NCBI GenBank assembly: GCA_040878395.1
Contig: JBBDMI010000008.1
Coordinates: forward strand, 26,848 to 90,847
From: Candidatus Dependentiae bacterium
Lineage (GTDB): Bacteria > Babelota > Babeliae > Babelales > Vermiphilaceae
Length of the DNA stretch: 64,000 nucleotides
Direction: 5' to 3'
Both the position numbers and the translations under genes were made by a program. The notes under the pieces are model-generated. The model made no database searches, was not told where the DNA came from, and was given only the letters and a program-made list of their open reading frames with translations. This document shows, piece by piece, positions 1 to 9,058 of the stretch; the stretch's first letter is position 1; each line of letters starts with the position of its first letter.

Positions 1-396
1 CTGAACACACTTGGCATAGCAGTTCATGGTGTTGATGATGACTTTGAAAATAAATGTAGCCCAGTGTTTTGGGTAAATTATTTCTTTATTCGTAAATGGC
101 TAATGGTTCGTTATTCATTAGGCATTGTAGTATTTCCCGGTGGCGTAGGAACTGTAGATGAACTGTTCGATGTGCTTAATTATATGAAACATAAACGTGT
201 CCCACCGATTCCATTAGTGCTTGTTGGTATTGATTATTGGCAGCCGCTTATTGATTGGATGGAGCATAAAGCAATTGCTCAAGGGTATATGAAAAAATAT
301 TATCTTGATTTTTTTATATTGGTAGATACTGCTGATGAAGCATTTGCGATTGTGCATCGTGTATGTGATCAATATAAAGATCATATTGCCAAATAA
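1..396 (+). CDS. LOG-family (lysine decarboxylase-like) nucleotide phosphoribohydrolase, 3' part
   Basis: The reading frame is open from base 1, so the start lies outside the window; 131 C-terminal residues remain. The signature PGGVGTVDELF, the PGGxGTxxE nucleotide-binding motif of the LOG/TIGR00730 family, is clear, preceded by a hydrophobic strand (LGIVVF). Family members cleave the N-glycosidic bond of nucleoside 5'-monophosphates in the cytoplasm and are often misnamed lysine decarboxylases. The first catalytic half is missing only because of the window edge. Substrate cannot be told from this fragment. Confidence 0.85.
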   Translation: MNTLGIAVHGVDDDFENKCSPVFWVNYFFIRKWLMVRYSLGIVVFPGGVGTVDELFDVLNYMKHKRVPPIPLVLVGIDYWQPLIDWMEHKAIAQGYMKKYYLDFFILVDTADEAFAIVHRVCDQYKDHIAK

Positions 397-549
397 TTTA
401 AAAAAACACCGTTGAGTATCTTGATGTCCGTTATTCTTAATGATTCCTAAAAATTGTTGCATTAAAGATTGTGTGTTATGTTAAATAATGTAATGCGTTG
501 TTTTATATTGTACTCAATTTAAGATTTAACAGATGAGAAAAGGAATAAT

Positions 550-1353
550 GTGATTGGATCTGTAGGTACGATATTTATTTTTCTTTTTTTTATCACGCAT
601 TGTACTGATAATGCAGATGAATCATTGCTTTTAAATGTTGTGGACAAAATGCGAAGCGATCTGCTTAAGCATCCTCTTGATAAGTTGCCTACTACCCAAA
701 AAAATAAAAATTATGAGGTGAAAGTGTATAATCATTTTGATGTGAAGCTTCACCTTCGTATTGAAGAAGCTTATAGGTTTGCCTACGGATTAGTTGACTT
801 ATCATTGGAATTTAAAAACATAGACAAACAGGGTGTGCGATGCAATCATACGGGTATAATGTTGGCATTTTTAAGTTATAACATGATGCTATGTGAAATT
901 CCTGTTTCTCGGAGGTCAAAAAGGAGGTTGTTATCGCTTTTTAAAGTTTATAAAAAACATTTGTCTGATAGTTATGAATTACTTGATCCATACGTAGGGT
1001 TTCAGCGTAATGCGTTATCTATTCGAGATTCTAAAAAAATGGAAAATAAAGAAAAGCTCTTTGATCAGTATATGCAGCGTAGGAAAATTACTCATGCTTT
1101 ACGTGAAAATTTAGCTCAATATAAAACAGAGATGGATAAAGTTAGCGTATTAGTACAAAATAAAAAACCGTTTGAAAGAGGCCGCAGGAAGCATAAAAAA
1201 TCCAATGAAGAAAAAGTAGATAGGGCTCCTGTATTAATACAAGTTAAGAAAGCAAAAAAAGCAGGTCATACAAAACATAAAGAACCGCGCAAAAAGACAA
1301 AAAGTAAAAAGCTTACTAATAAGTACACTAAACGGATATGTGTAACTTCTTAA
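550..1353 (+). CDS. Hypothetical exported protein with lysine-rich tail
   Basis: 267 aa from a GTG start; AGGAA lies just upstream (541-545), and the overlapping ATG at 548 runs straight into a stop, which supports GTG. The N-terminus is a hydrophobic signal-like segment (IFIFLFFITHC) whose Cys could be a lipoprotein site, though the lipobox is poor. The middle is helical and mixed-charge. The last ~70 residues are extremely Lys/Arg-rich (KKAKKAGHTKHK), suggesting binding to nucleic acid or to an acidic surface. The 3' end overlaps the convergent HAD gene by 26 bp. I recognise no family. Confidence 0.6.
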   Translation: MIGSVGTIFIFLFFITHCTDNADESLLLNVVDKMRSDLLKHPLDKLPTTQKNKNYEVKVYNHFDVKLHLRIEEAYRFAYGLVDLSLEFKNIDKQGVRCNHTGIMLAFLSYNMMLCEIPVSRRSKRRLLSLFKVYKKHLSDSYELLDPYVGFQRNALSIRDSKKMENKEKLFDQYMQRRKITHALRENLAQYKTEMDKVSVLVQNKKPFERGRRKHKKSNEEKVDRAPVLIQVKKAKKAGHTKHKEPRKKTKSKKLTNKYTKRICVTS

Positions 1354-2062
1354 GGCGTTCTTGTAATTGTTTTGCATTCTTAAATGTAATGCCTATAATT
1401 CCGAAAGGTAGGCCGCCACAAATGTTTTTTTCTTTGTCGTCTACAAGAATCATGTTTTTAGTATTATCAGTTTCATTGAGTAATCGTTCATATATTTTAG
1501 GGTTGGGTTTACTCGTGTAATGTGTTTCAGGTGTTGCGATAATGATGTAGTTAAACATGTGAAAAAGATCATGGTGACTTGGTTCTAAATCATTAAAAAT
1601 GAGTTGTCCGATATTAGAAAGGACAGCGAGTTCATATCCTTGTTGCTTGAGATTTTTTACAATCTGAATGGTTTTGGGATTGGGGCGTTGTTTATTGGCA
1701 ATTTCAATGAGTAATGGCAAAGCATCTTTTATGTCTTTGTAGTGGTGAGCCAGATACATAAAGAATGATTCAGGAACCGGTCGGCGATACATCAATTTGA
1801 GAAGGTCCCATATTAAGCAAGGGTTTATTAATGCACGCATTAATTTCCATTTAAGTGGGCTACGTAAAAAAGTCATGAACATTGTGAAGTATTCATGATT
1901 GAACAGTACGCCATGTAAATCGAACACGACCATTGTGTTGTCCGGTCCGATAGGAAGTGCATCTTTAATATTTTGTTTATTTGTTCTATATGATTTTATA
2001 TATGAAAGTCCAAATGTGAATGCAAATGAACAGATCATTGGCGTGAAAATAAATAATAACAC
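1328..2062 (-). CDS. Membrane-anchored/exported HAD-superfamily phosphatase-like protein
   Basis: 244 aa from a GTG start with AAGGGG about 6 bases upstream. An N-terminal hydrophobic segment (residues 1-20) implies export or anchoring. HAD motifs follow: motif I FDLHGVLF (nucleophile Asp, but the usual second Asp is His), motif II LSNIG, motif III Lys in SKPNPKIY, motif IV VDDKEKN. The C-terminal signature (FKNAKQLQERLKK) is shared with the HAD genes at 7641 and 8354, marking a local paralogous family. Loss of the acid/base Asp could mean altered chemistry. Substrate unknown. Confidence 0.75.
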   Translation of the reverse strand: MLLFIFTPMICSFAFTFGLSYIKSYRTNKQNIKDALPIGPDNTMVVFDLHGVLFNHEYFTMFMTFLRSPLKWKLMRALINPCLIWDLLKLMYRRPVPESFFMYLAHHYKDIKDALPLLIEIANKQRPNPKTIQIVKNLKQQGYELAVLSNIGQLIFNDLEPSHHDLFHMFNYIIIATPETHYTSKPNPKIYERLLNETDNTKNMILVDDKEKNICGGLPFGIIGITFKNAKQLQERLKKLHISV

Positions 2063-2242
2063 GTTTTGCCCCTTTGAATATTGATACCAAAAAAGAGTAT
2101 ATCAGGTTTAGTTTAAAAAGAGTAATAGTTCACGCTTTTATGTATGTAGAAACCGTTTTTTTTAAATAAACCTACTATTTTTAGAAAATAATATGTTAAT
2201 TTGAAAACAGTCTGTATTGTGCTAAAAAGAGGTAGATATCTA

Positions 2243-2881
2243 ATGAAATTAAAAAATAAAATTATTATTGGTTCTCAAGTTGTTGTAACACTCATAGTTG
2301 TGCCTTTTTTGGTATACAGAGGTTTACATTATTTCCGTCCAATACATGACCCGGCGGAATTTAAGGCATCGCGTTTGCTTGTCGAGCGTATGAATCTTTT
2401 ACAGAGTGAATTAAGTAACTTGCAAAAAGAGGTTGCAACATTTGAGGTTTCTGATGATCCAGAGGTATTGAAACAACGAAGTGAACATTATCAAGAGATT
2501 AATCGTATATCAGATCAGCTCCTTGATTTAGAGCATATTTATCAAGAAGAAGAGCTGAAAATGCAACAAAAGCTCAAGAGTGCGCGAGATCATCAGACAA
2601 GAAGTTATTATGATTTTGCGTTATTTGTAGGAACGGTTTGGATTATTATCAGTGCATTTGTTCAGGTTGCTTTTTTTAAAATGGGTTTGAATATATTTGG
2701 TTTAGCATCAGTGCTCATAGGGACCGTTGGCGTTTTATCTTCTATGCAACAGACGCCTACATTGTCAATGTGGATCTTGATGTTGTTTTTTTCTATATTG
2801 GCAATTGCATTTTTAATTACGGGATATCGAATCGCTAATAAATTTGAGAAAAAGGAAGAACTAGATGATAAAGATATTTAA
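2243..2881 (+). CDS. Membrane protein with periplasmic coiled coil
   Basis: 212 aa. I chose the ATG at 2243 because AGAGG lies about 10 bases upstream; an upstream in-frame start at 2201 has no ribosome site. One N-terminal transmembrane segment (IIIGSQVVVTLIVVPFLVY) is followed by a Glu/Gln/Leu-rich region of ~90 residues with coiled-coil spacing, then three hydrophobic segments (from about residue 125 onward) and a charged tail. It overlaps the next small membrane gene by 17 bp, so the two are probably translationally coupled. No family recognised. Confidence 0.65.
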   Translation: MKLKNKIIIGSQVVVTLIVVPFLVYRGLHYFRPIHDPAEFKASRLLVERMNLLQSELSNLQKEVATFEVSDDPEVLKQRSEHYQEINRISDQLLDLEHIYQEEELKMQQKLKSARDHQTRSYYDFALFVGTVWIIISAFVQVAFFKMGLNIFGLASVLIGTVGVLSSMQQTPTLSMWILMLFFSILAIAFLITGYRIANKFEKKEELDDKDI

Positions 2882-3173
2882 GTATATGCTCCTTGCGTCT
2901 ATATCAGTTATTTTGGCATTGCAACTCTTTTTTTTGGTAAGAGATATTAGTTTGTATAGGTTAGGTATTCTTTCTCAGCCGGGCACATTGGGCGAGCCAA
3001 TTAATTTTTTGCTTTTGGTTAAAAATGTGTGCTCAATAGTTTTTTTTATTGGCTTTTTATTGTTAGCATTATCAATGGTCTATGATAATAAAATGTTTGC
3101 ATTGTTGCGAATGATCGGCAGTTTTGCTTTGTTGATAAGCCTGCTTGGATATATAATTACTTTTCTTTTTTAA
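2865..3173 (+). CDS. Small three-TM membrane protein
   Basis: 102 aa with three predicted transmembrane helices (about residues 5-25, 47-67 and 78-100). The start lies inside the end of the preceding coiled-coil membrane gene, with GGAAG upstream, so they form a two-gene unit and may form one membrane complex. The 3' end overlaps the convergent HAD gene by 17 bp. No family recognised. Confidence 0.6.
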   Translation: MIKIFKYMLLASISVILALQLFFLVRDISLYRLGILSQPGTLGEPINFLLLVKNVCSIVFFIGFLLLALSMVYDNKMFALLRMIGSFALLISLLGYIITFLF

Positions 3174-3828
3174 AAATATAATCCGGTAAGGTCAGTTCTT
3201 CATAGTTATTGATAACCAGATGCGCATCTTTGAGGGTGTCGGGTCTTTTTGCAGTGTTAATACCGATGCAAAACATGCCGGCAGTTTTGGCAGCAGTGAT
3301 ACCCGGTGCTGAATCCTCGATAGCAATACATTCAGATGGATCAATTTCAATATTTTTAGCTGCATGAAGATAGATATCGGGATTAGGCTTTGGGTTTTTC
3401 ACATGAGAAACACAATATATATGTGATCCAAAGTAATCAGAGAGTTTAAGTGCGTCTTGAGTAACTTTTACTGTGTCTTCATGTGCATTTGTGGCGATTG
3501 CCATTTTGAGTTGTAATTTTTGTGCTTTGGCATGAAACTCTATAAATCCTTTGATGAATTGAATGCCGGTTGTGTACATGCTGTTTGCTAAACACATTTT
3601 TTCGCGCATTAAGTCTTGTATGTTGTCTTCTATACAGGTTATCTGTTTTATGAGCAGACAGCTGTCGGGTAACGCAAGTCCGGTCAGTTGGCCATAAAGT
3701 TCACATGATTGTTGCTCGGTGAGTATGATTTTTTTTTGTTCGATAAGTTTTTTAGTGGCCAGTTTCCATACATGTTCTGTATCTATAATAGTGCCGTCCA
3801 TGTCAAAAATAATAGCTTTGTATTTCAT
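3157..3828 (-). CDS. HAD-IA hydrolase, beta-phosphoglucomutase/phosphatase-like
   Basis: 223 aa, no signal peptide, so cytosolic. Complete HAD motifs: FDMDGTIIDTE (nucleophile and acid/base Asp), IATNA (motif II), KNPKPNPDIY (motif III Lys), and IEDSAPGITAAKTAG (motif IV acidic pair). This is the typical layout of beta-PGM-like sugar-phosphate phosphatases with a helical cap after motif I. Unlike the three exported HAD paralogues nearby, it keeps both motif I aspartates. Exact sugar-phosphate substrate is not evident. Confidence 0.85.
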   Translation of the reverse strand: MKYKAIIFDMDGTIIDTEHVWKLATKKLIEQKKIILTEQQSCELYGQLTGLALPDSCLLIKQITCIEDNIQDLMREKMCLANSMYTTGIQFIKGFIEFHAKAQKLQLKMAIATNAHEDTVKVTQDALKLSDYFGSHIYCVSHVKNPKPNPDIYLHAAKNIEIDPSECIAIEDSAPGITAAKTAGMFCIGINTAKRPDTLKDAHLVINNYEELTLPDYIFKKEK

Positions 3829-3900
3829 ATTTTTTTTCCTTTGATAAACTATAGATTAAAGGCTTTATATTTAGATTATAACAGGAAAAGGAATAAAATA

Positions 3901-4560
3901 ATGGATAAAAAAACATTGCTTTCAGGTGTTATGCTCGCTTGTATGATAGGTGTAATTTTATTGGCTATGTTTAGTAAATTAAGCCTTATTGTTGGCGTTG
4001 ATAACTTTTCATTCTCTCTTTCTCATTGCTTATTGCCATTGTTGGGCTCGCTATTCGGTGTGACCGGCTGTTTTGCGCTTTTTTCAAGTTTGTTTGCTGT
4101 ACGCTTTATATCAGGTGCATTGCATTTTGCTTATTGTGGAGTCCCTACTTTATGTGCTTCTTTGGCTTGGACAAGATATGCTCGCTTATTGAATCTCTTT
4201 ATTCCTGCAGTTGCGATGATACTATTTGTTGCCCATCCTGTGGGTAGCCAAGCAATGGCTTATGCTTGTTTTTGGTTTATACCGATGATAATTGCGTTAT
4301 TTAAATTGAATAATAGATTTTTCACCGCTTTGGCAAGTACGTTTTTAGCGCATGCTGTCGGATCAGTAATGCATTTATATGTTGTTAATTCAATGACACC
4401 AGCAGCTTGGATGCAATTGATCCCTGTAGTTGCACTTGAACGTTTAATTGCAGCAATGGGTATGTATGTAGTTATTACATCAGCGCATATGCTTCTTAAC
4501 TTTGTAGTGCATGCAGTGAAAAGCAAACAGTATAAACGTTCTGAGTCAGTATTGCATTAA
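3901..4560 (+). CDS. Polytopic membrane protein, possibly ECF-transporter S-component-like
   Basis: 219 aa. The frame is open further upstream, but ATG 3901 has AGGAAAAGG before it and gives a clean N-terminus ahead of the first helix. There are six or seven hydrophobic helices. Short Gly/Pro-containing loops and the length resemble substrate-binding S components of energy-coupling-factor vitamin transporters, but no diagnostic motif is seen, so this is only a suggestion. uppS begins 8 bp after the stop and gpsA overlaps uppS, so the three genes form an operon. Confidence 0.55.
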   Translation: MDKKTLLSGVMLACMIGVILLAMFSKLSLIVGVDNFSFSLSHCLLPLLGSLFGVTGCFALFSSLFAVRFISGALHFAYCGVPTLCASLAWTRYARLLNLFIPAVAMILFVAHPVGSQAMAYACFWFIPMIIALFKLNNRFFTALASTFLAHAVGSVMHLYVVNSMTPAAWMQLIPVVALERLIAAMGMYVVITSAHMLLNFVVHAVKSKQYKRSESVLH

Positions 4561-4568
4561 GGAAGCTC

Positions 4569-5255
4569 ATGCAGCATTTGGCATGCATCATGGATGGTAA
4601 TCGTAGATTTGCCAAGAAGCATGGGTGGAAACCTTGGGTTGGTCATAAAAAGGGTGTAGATGCAGTTCGTCAGGCAATAGAGTTTTGCATACACAATAAG
4701 ATCAAATATTTATCACTCTATACTTTTTCTATTGAAAATTTTAAACGATCAGATCAAGAGAAAAATTTTCTTTTTAGTCTGCTCGTCAAAGAGGCTCAAT
4801 TAAACGTTCAAGAGTTTATTCAAAAAGGAATTCAAGTTCGTTTTATTGGGGATCGTGCTTTTTTTCCACAAGATGTCTTATCTGCTTGTTTGAAAGTTGA
4901 ACAAGCAACGCAGGCGGGTGCTATCCTACAACTTAATTTTTTGTTTTGTTATGGTGGTCAACAAGAGATTGTTCATGCAACAAAACAGTTGTGTAGAGAT
5001 GTGCAAAATGGGCAATTGGCAGTAGATGATATCAATGAAAAAACAGTATCGAATGCATTATGGCTTGGTGATATACCGACGCCTGATTTGATTTTTCGCA
5101 CAGGTGGCGTTCATCGTTTGAGTAATTTTTTACTTTTTCAGTCTGCGTATGCAGAATTTTATTTTTCAGATCGTTTGTGGCCGGAAATTACAACCAAGGA
5201 ATTACAAGTAGCTTTTGATGTGTTTAATCAACGAATAAGGAATTTTGGATCATGA
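4569..5255 (+). CDS. uppS: Undecaprenyl diphosphate synthase
   Basis: 228 aa, the usual length for cis-prenyltransferases. It condenses isopentenyl diphosphate onto farnesyl diphosphate to make the C55 lipid carrier for peptidoglycan and glycan assembly. Seen: the catalytic region MDGNRRFAKK with Asp9, the YTFSIENFKR motif, and the C-terminal RTGG-x-x-RLSNFLLFQSAYAE block. Val replaces the common acidic residue after RTGG. It lies between a membrane protein and gpsA with almost no spacing; murG and PBP1A elsewhere in the window use the same lipid pathway. Confidence 0.95.
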   Translation: MQHLACIMDGNRRFAKKHGWKPWVGHKKGVDAVRQAIEFCIHNKIKYLSLYTFSIENFKRSDQEKNFLFSLLVKEAQLNVQEFIQKGIQVRFIGDRAFFPQDVLSACLKVEQATQAGAILQLNFLFCYGGQQEIVHATKQLCRDVQNGQLAVDDINEKTVSNALWLGDIPTPDLIFRTGGVHRLSNFLLFQSAYAEFYFSDRLWPEITTKELQVAFDVFNQRIRNFGS

Positions 5256-6253
5256 AAATTGCAATGTTAGGTTCAGGAGCTTGGGGTACGGCATTGGCAA
5301 CACTCTTGGCGCATAATGGTCATGAGGTTTTAATGTGGTCATATGAATCTGAAGTTGCCAATGATATTAATCAATTTCATGAAAACAAGCGTTATCTACC
5401 CGGTGTTGTTTTAGATAAAAAGATTTCAGCTACTTCAGATATTTCTCAAGCAATTTGTGGTGTACGGTGGATTTTTGAAGCTATTCCGGTTAAATTTCTA
5501 CGAAAAACATTAGAGCAAACCGTCCATTGCTTTTCAAAAGAGCAGGTCTGGGTGATTACCAGTAAAGGTATTGAACAGGATACGCTTATGTTGCCGAGTC
5601 AAATTATCGATGATGTTTTTGATTACCAAACAAAACAGGCGGTTGTTGCCGGTCCAAGTTTTGCTCACGATTTAGCACGTAAAGATATCACCGGTGTTGC
5701 CGTTGCGGCACAAGATTGTACAATTGCCGATGAACTTCAGGAGTTGATGGCTAATCTTTATTTTCGGCCTTATGTGAATTTAGATATGGTTGGAGTGCAA
5801 TTGGCTGCAGCATTGAAAAATGTTATCACTTTAGGGGTGGGTATGCTTGATGGTGCAGGATTTGCAGATAATGCAAAAGCATTTATATTCACACGAGGAT
5901 TGCATGAAATGGTACAACTTGGTATTGCTATGGGCGCGCAAAAAGAAACATTTTATGGTTTGGCCGGTGTAGGTGATTTAGCATTAACTGCAATGGGAAA
6001 ACGAAGCCGTAATTTGCATGTAGGCAGATCTTTGGGAGCAGGTCAATCGTTAGATCATATTTTAGCAACGACCGGTTACATTCCTGAAGGTATCAATACG
6101 GCGCAATCACTACACCAGTTAATGCATAAAAAACAGATTGCCATGCCGGTGTGTGATGGCATATATAAGGTGATTTTTGGTACTATTACTTTGCATGACA
6201 TGTTAGCTGATTTAATGTCGATTTCATTTGAAGCAAAAAAATGCTGTTCTTAA
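5252..6253 (+). CDS. gpsA: Glycerol-3-phosphate dehydrogenase [NAD(P)+]
   Basis: 333 aa, family-typical length. It reduces dihydroxyacetone phosphate to sn-glycerol-3-phosphate for phospholipid synthesis. The N-terminal Rossmann motif GSGAWGTALA, the GPSFAHDLA segment and the active-site region AALKNVITLGVGMLDG are all present, with the C-terminal substrate-binding motif GKRSRN. The start overlaps the uppS stop (ATGA), showing translational coupling. The operon therefore joins lipid-carrier and phospholipid precursor synthesis. Confidence 0.95.
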   Translation: MKIAMLGSGAWGTALATLLAHNGHEVLMWSYESEVANDINQFHENKRYLPGVVLDKKISATSDISQAICGVRWIFEAIPVKFLRKTLEQTVHCFSKEQVWVITSKGIEQDTLMLPSQIIDDVFDYQTKQAVVAGPSFAHDLARKDITGVAVAAQDCTIADELQELMANLYFRPYVNLDMVGVQLAAALKNVITLGVGMLDGAGFADNAKAFIFTRGLHEMVQLGIAMGAQKETFYGLAGVGDLALTAMGKRSRNLHVGRSLGAGQSLDHILATTGYIPEGINTAQSLHQLMHKKQIAMPVCDGIYKVIFGTITLHDMLADLMSISFEAKKCCS

Positions 6254-6270
6254 AATGAAAAACAAAGAAA

Positions 6271-6777
6271 TTATTTTTTGCCGGCAAACTTGATTGAGCT
6301 TTCAGGGTTAATTAAGTTAATAATGCCGGATTTTTTTAATCGTTTATACATAGGATCATCTTCATCCATTTCTTGAAGGCGCATTTTTAAGCTTTTACCA
6401 TTTTTTGTTATTATCGTTGGATCAGCTTTGTGATCTAATAAAATTCTTATCATTGTTTCTATTTTTGCCGGATCGGCATTTTGTTTTTTTATTTTAGATA
6501 TGACTTTCTCTAGGTTTGTTTCCTTTTTGTTTCGTGGTGAATACCAATTTGGATCAGCATTATATTGCAATGCAAATTTCATGATTTCAGGTTTGTTCCA
6601 ATCTATGCCATATAAAAGCCACATGTTCGGGTTATCTTGAGCAGTGCTTTGCAAGGTTACGAACTCAAATGGAGTGATATCTTCCAGTGTTGTTATGAAT
6701 TGTTTAAATGTAGTTTGAGGATCAGCGGCATGTAGTTGCATACAGTTCAGCAGTATTAACATATATATTTTTTTCAT
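6271..6777 (-). CDS. Secreted ankyrin-repeat-like protein
   Basis: 168 aa. It begins with a signal peptide ending in a likely AxA-type site (LNCMQLHAAD). Two degenerate ankyrin units are visible, each ending in the helix-turn signature (KFALQYNADPN and RILLDHKADPT). It is convergent with gpsA, 17 bp away, and is followed upstream by a second ankyrin-like gene in the same direction. Ankyrin proteins with signal peptides are common in host-associated bacteria and often bind host proteins; that role is inference here. Confidence 0.7.
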   Translation of the reverse strand: MKKIYMLILLNCMQLHAADPQTTFKQFITTLEDITPFEFVTLQSTAQDNPNMWLLYGIDWNKPEIMKFALQYNADPNWYSPRNKKETNLEKVISKIKKQNADPAKIETMIRILLDHKADPTIITKNGKSLKMRLQEMDEDDPMYKRLKKSGIINLINPESSIKFAGKK

Positions 6778-6844
6778 AACTTTTCTTTGTTTTTAATAGG
6801 TTATACTATTTATGTAATTCTTTATTGTTCAGAATCATAAAGTG

Positions 6845-7186
6845 TTAATAGGGTGATGTTAATCGGGTGATAATTCCTTCTGGTACATTGAATTTTGGAT
6901 TTTTTGCGAATTCCAAAGGAGAAGAAAATTGTGACCCTTCTATTTTATATTTGGGATCAGCGCCACGCACGAGGAGATATTCAATCATTAATTTATTTCT
7001 GTGTAAAATTGCCAATTTTAAAGGTGCGCCATTGTTTGAGTTAGGATCTGCTCCTTGGCGCAGAAGTCGGTTCATAAGTCTTACATTATTGGCATCAATC
7101 GCTTTGAACAATTGGTCATCTAGTGAAATATCGGCTGCTTGTGCGCTAAAAATAGTAAAAATAGCTAATATCGATACTTTCTTCAT
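6845..7186 (-). CDS. Small secreted ankyrin-repeat protein
   Basis: 113 aa with a signal peptide (MKKVSILAIFTIFSAQAAD). Two or three ankyrin units follow, with the diagnostic LLRQGADPN and LLVRGADPK segments 30-33 residues apart. It probably shares a transcription unit with the ankyrin gene at 6271-6777, 67 bp downstream in the same direction. At this size it can hold only a minimal ankyrin stack, so it is likely a binding module without enzymatic activity. Confidence 0.75.
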   Translation of the reverse strand: MKKVSILAIFTIFSAQAADISLDDQLFKAIDANNVRLMNRLLRQGADPNSNNGAPLKLAILHRNKLMIEYLLVRGADPKYKIEGSQFSSPLEFAKNPKFNVPEGIITRLTSPY

Positions 7187-7380
7187 ATATTTTACCTTTT
7201 TTTATAGTCTTATACCTATTTTAGCAGTTCTGGATGGCGCATTGCAATGTTTTTTATATAATATCAATTATTTAAAGAATTGTGGTTAGTTTGTAATCAA
7301 AGATATAAAATGTATACTTCATATGCATAAACTTGATATATAGCTTTAAGAATGAACGATAAAGTAGAAGGAATATATAG

Positions 7381-7635
7381 ATGAAATGTATAATGAATTT
7401 ATTATTAATGGTCTCTTTTTCCATTGGCGCAGTGAAACAATGTGAGCAATTAGAAGTTGTTGCATTATTAGGTGAGATGGACGCACTTATCGTTGAAATA
7501 CATCCTGAGTATGAAAAAAATAATGAATTATATGAGCAGGAAAACAATTTGTTAAAAGGTTTAACTGAAAAACAGCGGCAACAGTATTTTGCTATTCAAC
7601 GAAAAAGAGCTGAAGCATTAAACAGGAAAGAATAG
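7381..7635 (+). CDS. Small secreted helical protein
   Basis: 84 aa with GAAGGAA 10 bases upstream of the ATG. A short hydrophobic N-terminus (IMNLLLMVSFSIGA) looks like a signal peptide; the rest is charged and helical, rich in Glu, Gln, Asn and Lys, with a basic end. The stop is 5 bp from the convergent HAD gene. No family recognised; one of many small exported proteins in this window. Confidence 0.6.
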   Translation: MKCIMNLLLMVSFSIGAVKQCEQLEVVALLGEMDALIVEIHPEYEKNNELYEQENNLLKGLTEKQRQQYFAIQRKRAEALNRKE

Positions 7636-7640
7636 CTAAT

Positions 7641-8315
7641 CTATTTTTTTAGTTCTTGTTTTAACTGTTGTGCATTTTTAAATAATATACCAATGAAGCC
7701 GTTTGCATTTGCTGCATCAACGTTTTCTTGTTTGTCGTCGATAAAAAGTGCGTGTTGTTTATTTTTATTACGTAACGAAGATAACTCGATGAAAAATTGT
7801 GCATGCGGTTTTTCCACTGGATTTTCTGATTTAAAATCAACGGTTTTTCCATCTTTTATGACATTTTCATTGAATATGTGAGGGAATTTATTTTTTAAAT
7901 GTTCATATACTTCGCTGCCGATGTTTGATGCGACATGCATAGTATAGCCTTGATTAGCTAAATCTAAGATTAAATCTTCCATACCATTAATCATAACTTG
8001 GCTGTTTGCCATATTGAGTGCAAAATCAGCTAATCGTTGATCTTCTTGCTTTAGACGTTGCATGTATGCACCCCCTGTTGAACCACGTAATGCAAACATA
8101 TCCTTCAGAAGCGTCCAATTGAACAAATTAGAAAGAAGTGCAATTTTGGGCGCATTATATAATGTTTTTAAGATTTCTGAGCCTTTTTTCTTGATAATCA
8201 CGTGGTGGATATCCCAAAAGATTTCTGTATTGGCAGGTGTGTATGTTAGTTCAGTTGCATTGATACATGTAAAAGCAATAAGAGCGATTGCGAGTATCTG
8301 TTTTTTTAAATTCAT
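7641..8315 (-). CDS. Exported HAD-superfamily phosphatase-like protein
   Basis: 224 aa from the ATG at 8315, chosen because GGAG lies 6 bases upstream; an in-frame ATG at 8336 lacks one. A signal peptide (ILAIALIAFTCINA) precedes motif I FWDIHHVI, where the nucleophile Asp is kept but the second Asp is His. ASNIG (motif II), EKPHAQFF (motif III Lys) and IDDKQENVDAA (motif IV) follow. The C-terminal FKNAQQLKQELKK block is shared with the HAD paralogues at 1328 and 8354. The ancestor was presumably a phosphatase; activity of this form is uncertain. Confidence 0.75.
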   Translation of the reverse strand: MNLKKQILAIALIAFTCINATELTYTPANTEIFWDIHHVIIKKKGSEILKTLYNAPKIALLSNLFNWTLLKDMFALRGSTGGAYMQRLKQEDQRLADFALNMANSQVMINGMEDLILDLANQGYTMHVASNIGSEVYEHLKNKFPHIFNENVIKDGKTVDFKSENPVEKPHAQFFIELSSLRNKNKQHALFIDDKQENVDAANANGFIGILFKNAQQLKQELKK

Positions 8316-8353
8316 AAAATCTCCGATTTTGTTCATGTTTTTATTACTTTATC

Positions 8354-9058
8354 TTACTTACAGGTACAAATGCCATATGTGTGTAAGTCACGCTTTAACT
8401 GTTTGTGATTTTTAAACTGAATTGCTAACAGGCCGCATGTGCGTGCAGATTGAACATTTTCTAATTTATCATCAATGAATAAAATCTGTTTATCGCCATG
8501 TGGATTGAGTTTCTTTTTTAATTGTTGAAAATAACGTATATCAGGCTTTTCAATTACATCTTCGGGTAAAAAATCAACGGTCATGCCATGTTGAATGAAA
8601 TTATTATTAAATAATTCAGGGAATTTTTTTTGTAATTCAGCAAAAAAGAGAGAACCGATATTTGTTGCGGTAAATAGGTGATATCCTTGGCTTGCCATGT
8701 TGCGTAGTATATTGACAGTCTTCTTTTTCGGTTTTTTGCAGGTGCATACTTTTTTAATTAAATCAGCAAGTTTGTGTTCATTGTTCTTTTTCAGATGAAT
8801 ATAAAAACCTTCACCAAATTTTTTTCCTCGAGAGCCGTTGTTGTTTTTTCGTTTTTTATATTGACTATACAATTTTTTGAAACGACCCGGTTTTTTAAAA
8901 ACTAATTTGGCGATACTGCCTTTATTGCGATCAAGAACAACATCATCAAGATCGGTGGCGATAATTAAATTTTGTGGACTGTATGTAGGTTGAGGAGCTG
9001 TATAAACAGAAGAAAAGGTAAAAGGGGATAGAATTGCATAAAGAGCAAAGAAACGCAT
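8354..9058 (-). CDS. Exported HAD-superfamily phosphatase-like protein
   Basis: 234 aa. I chose ATG 9058, which has AGGTT about 8 bases upstream, over an ATG five codons earlier without one. A signal peptide (FFALYAILSPFTFSS) is followed by motif I ATDLDDVVLD, which keeps both aspartates. ATNIG, EKPDIRYF and IDDKLENVQSAR follow. An inserted Lys-rich cap (KKRKNNNGSRGKK) and a CTCKK segment distinguish it. It lies 38 bp upstream of the paralogue at 7641 on the same strand, so the two arose by tandem duplication and may be co-transcribed. Confidence 0.75.
   Translation of the reverse strand: MRFFALYAILSPFTFSSVYTAPQPTYSPQNLIIATDLDDVVLDRNKGSIAKLVFKKPGRFKKLYSQYKKRKNNNGSRGKKFGEGFYIHLKKNNEHKLADLIKKVCTCKKPKKKTVNILRNMASQGYHLFTATNIGSLFFAELQKKFPELFNNNFIQHGMTVDFLPEDVIEKPDIRYFQQLKKKLNPHGDKQILFIDDKLENVQSARTCGLLAIQFKNHKQLKRDLHTYGICTCK

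Noticed and set aside
4260..4526. 88-codon minus-strand frame
   Set aside because: Antisense to the membrane-protein gene of the uppS operon, without start signals.
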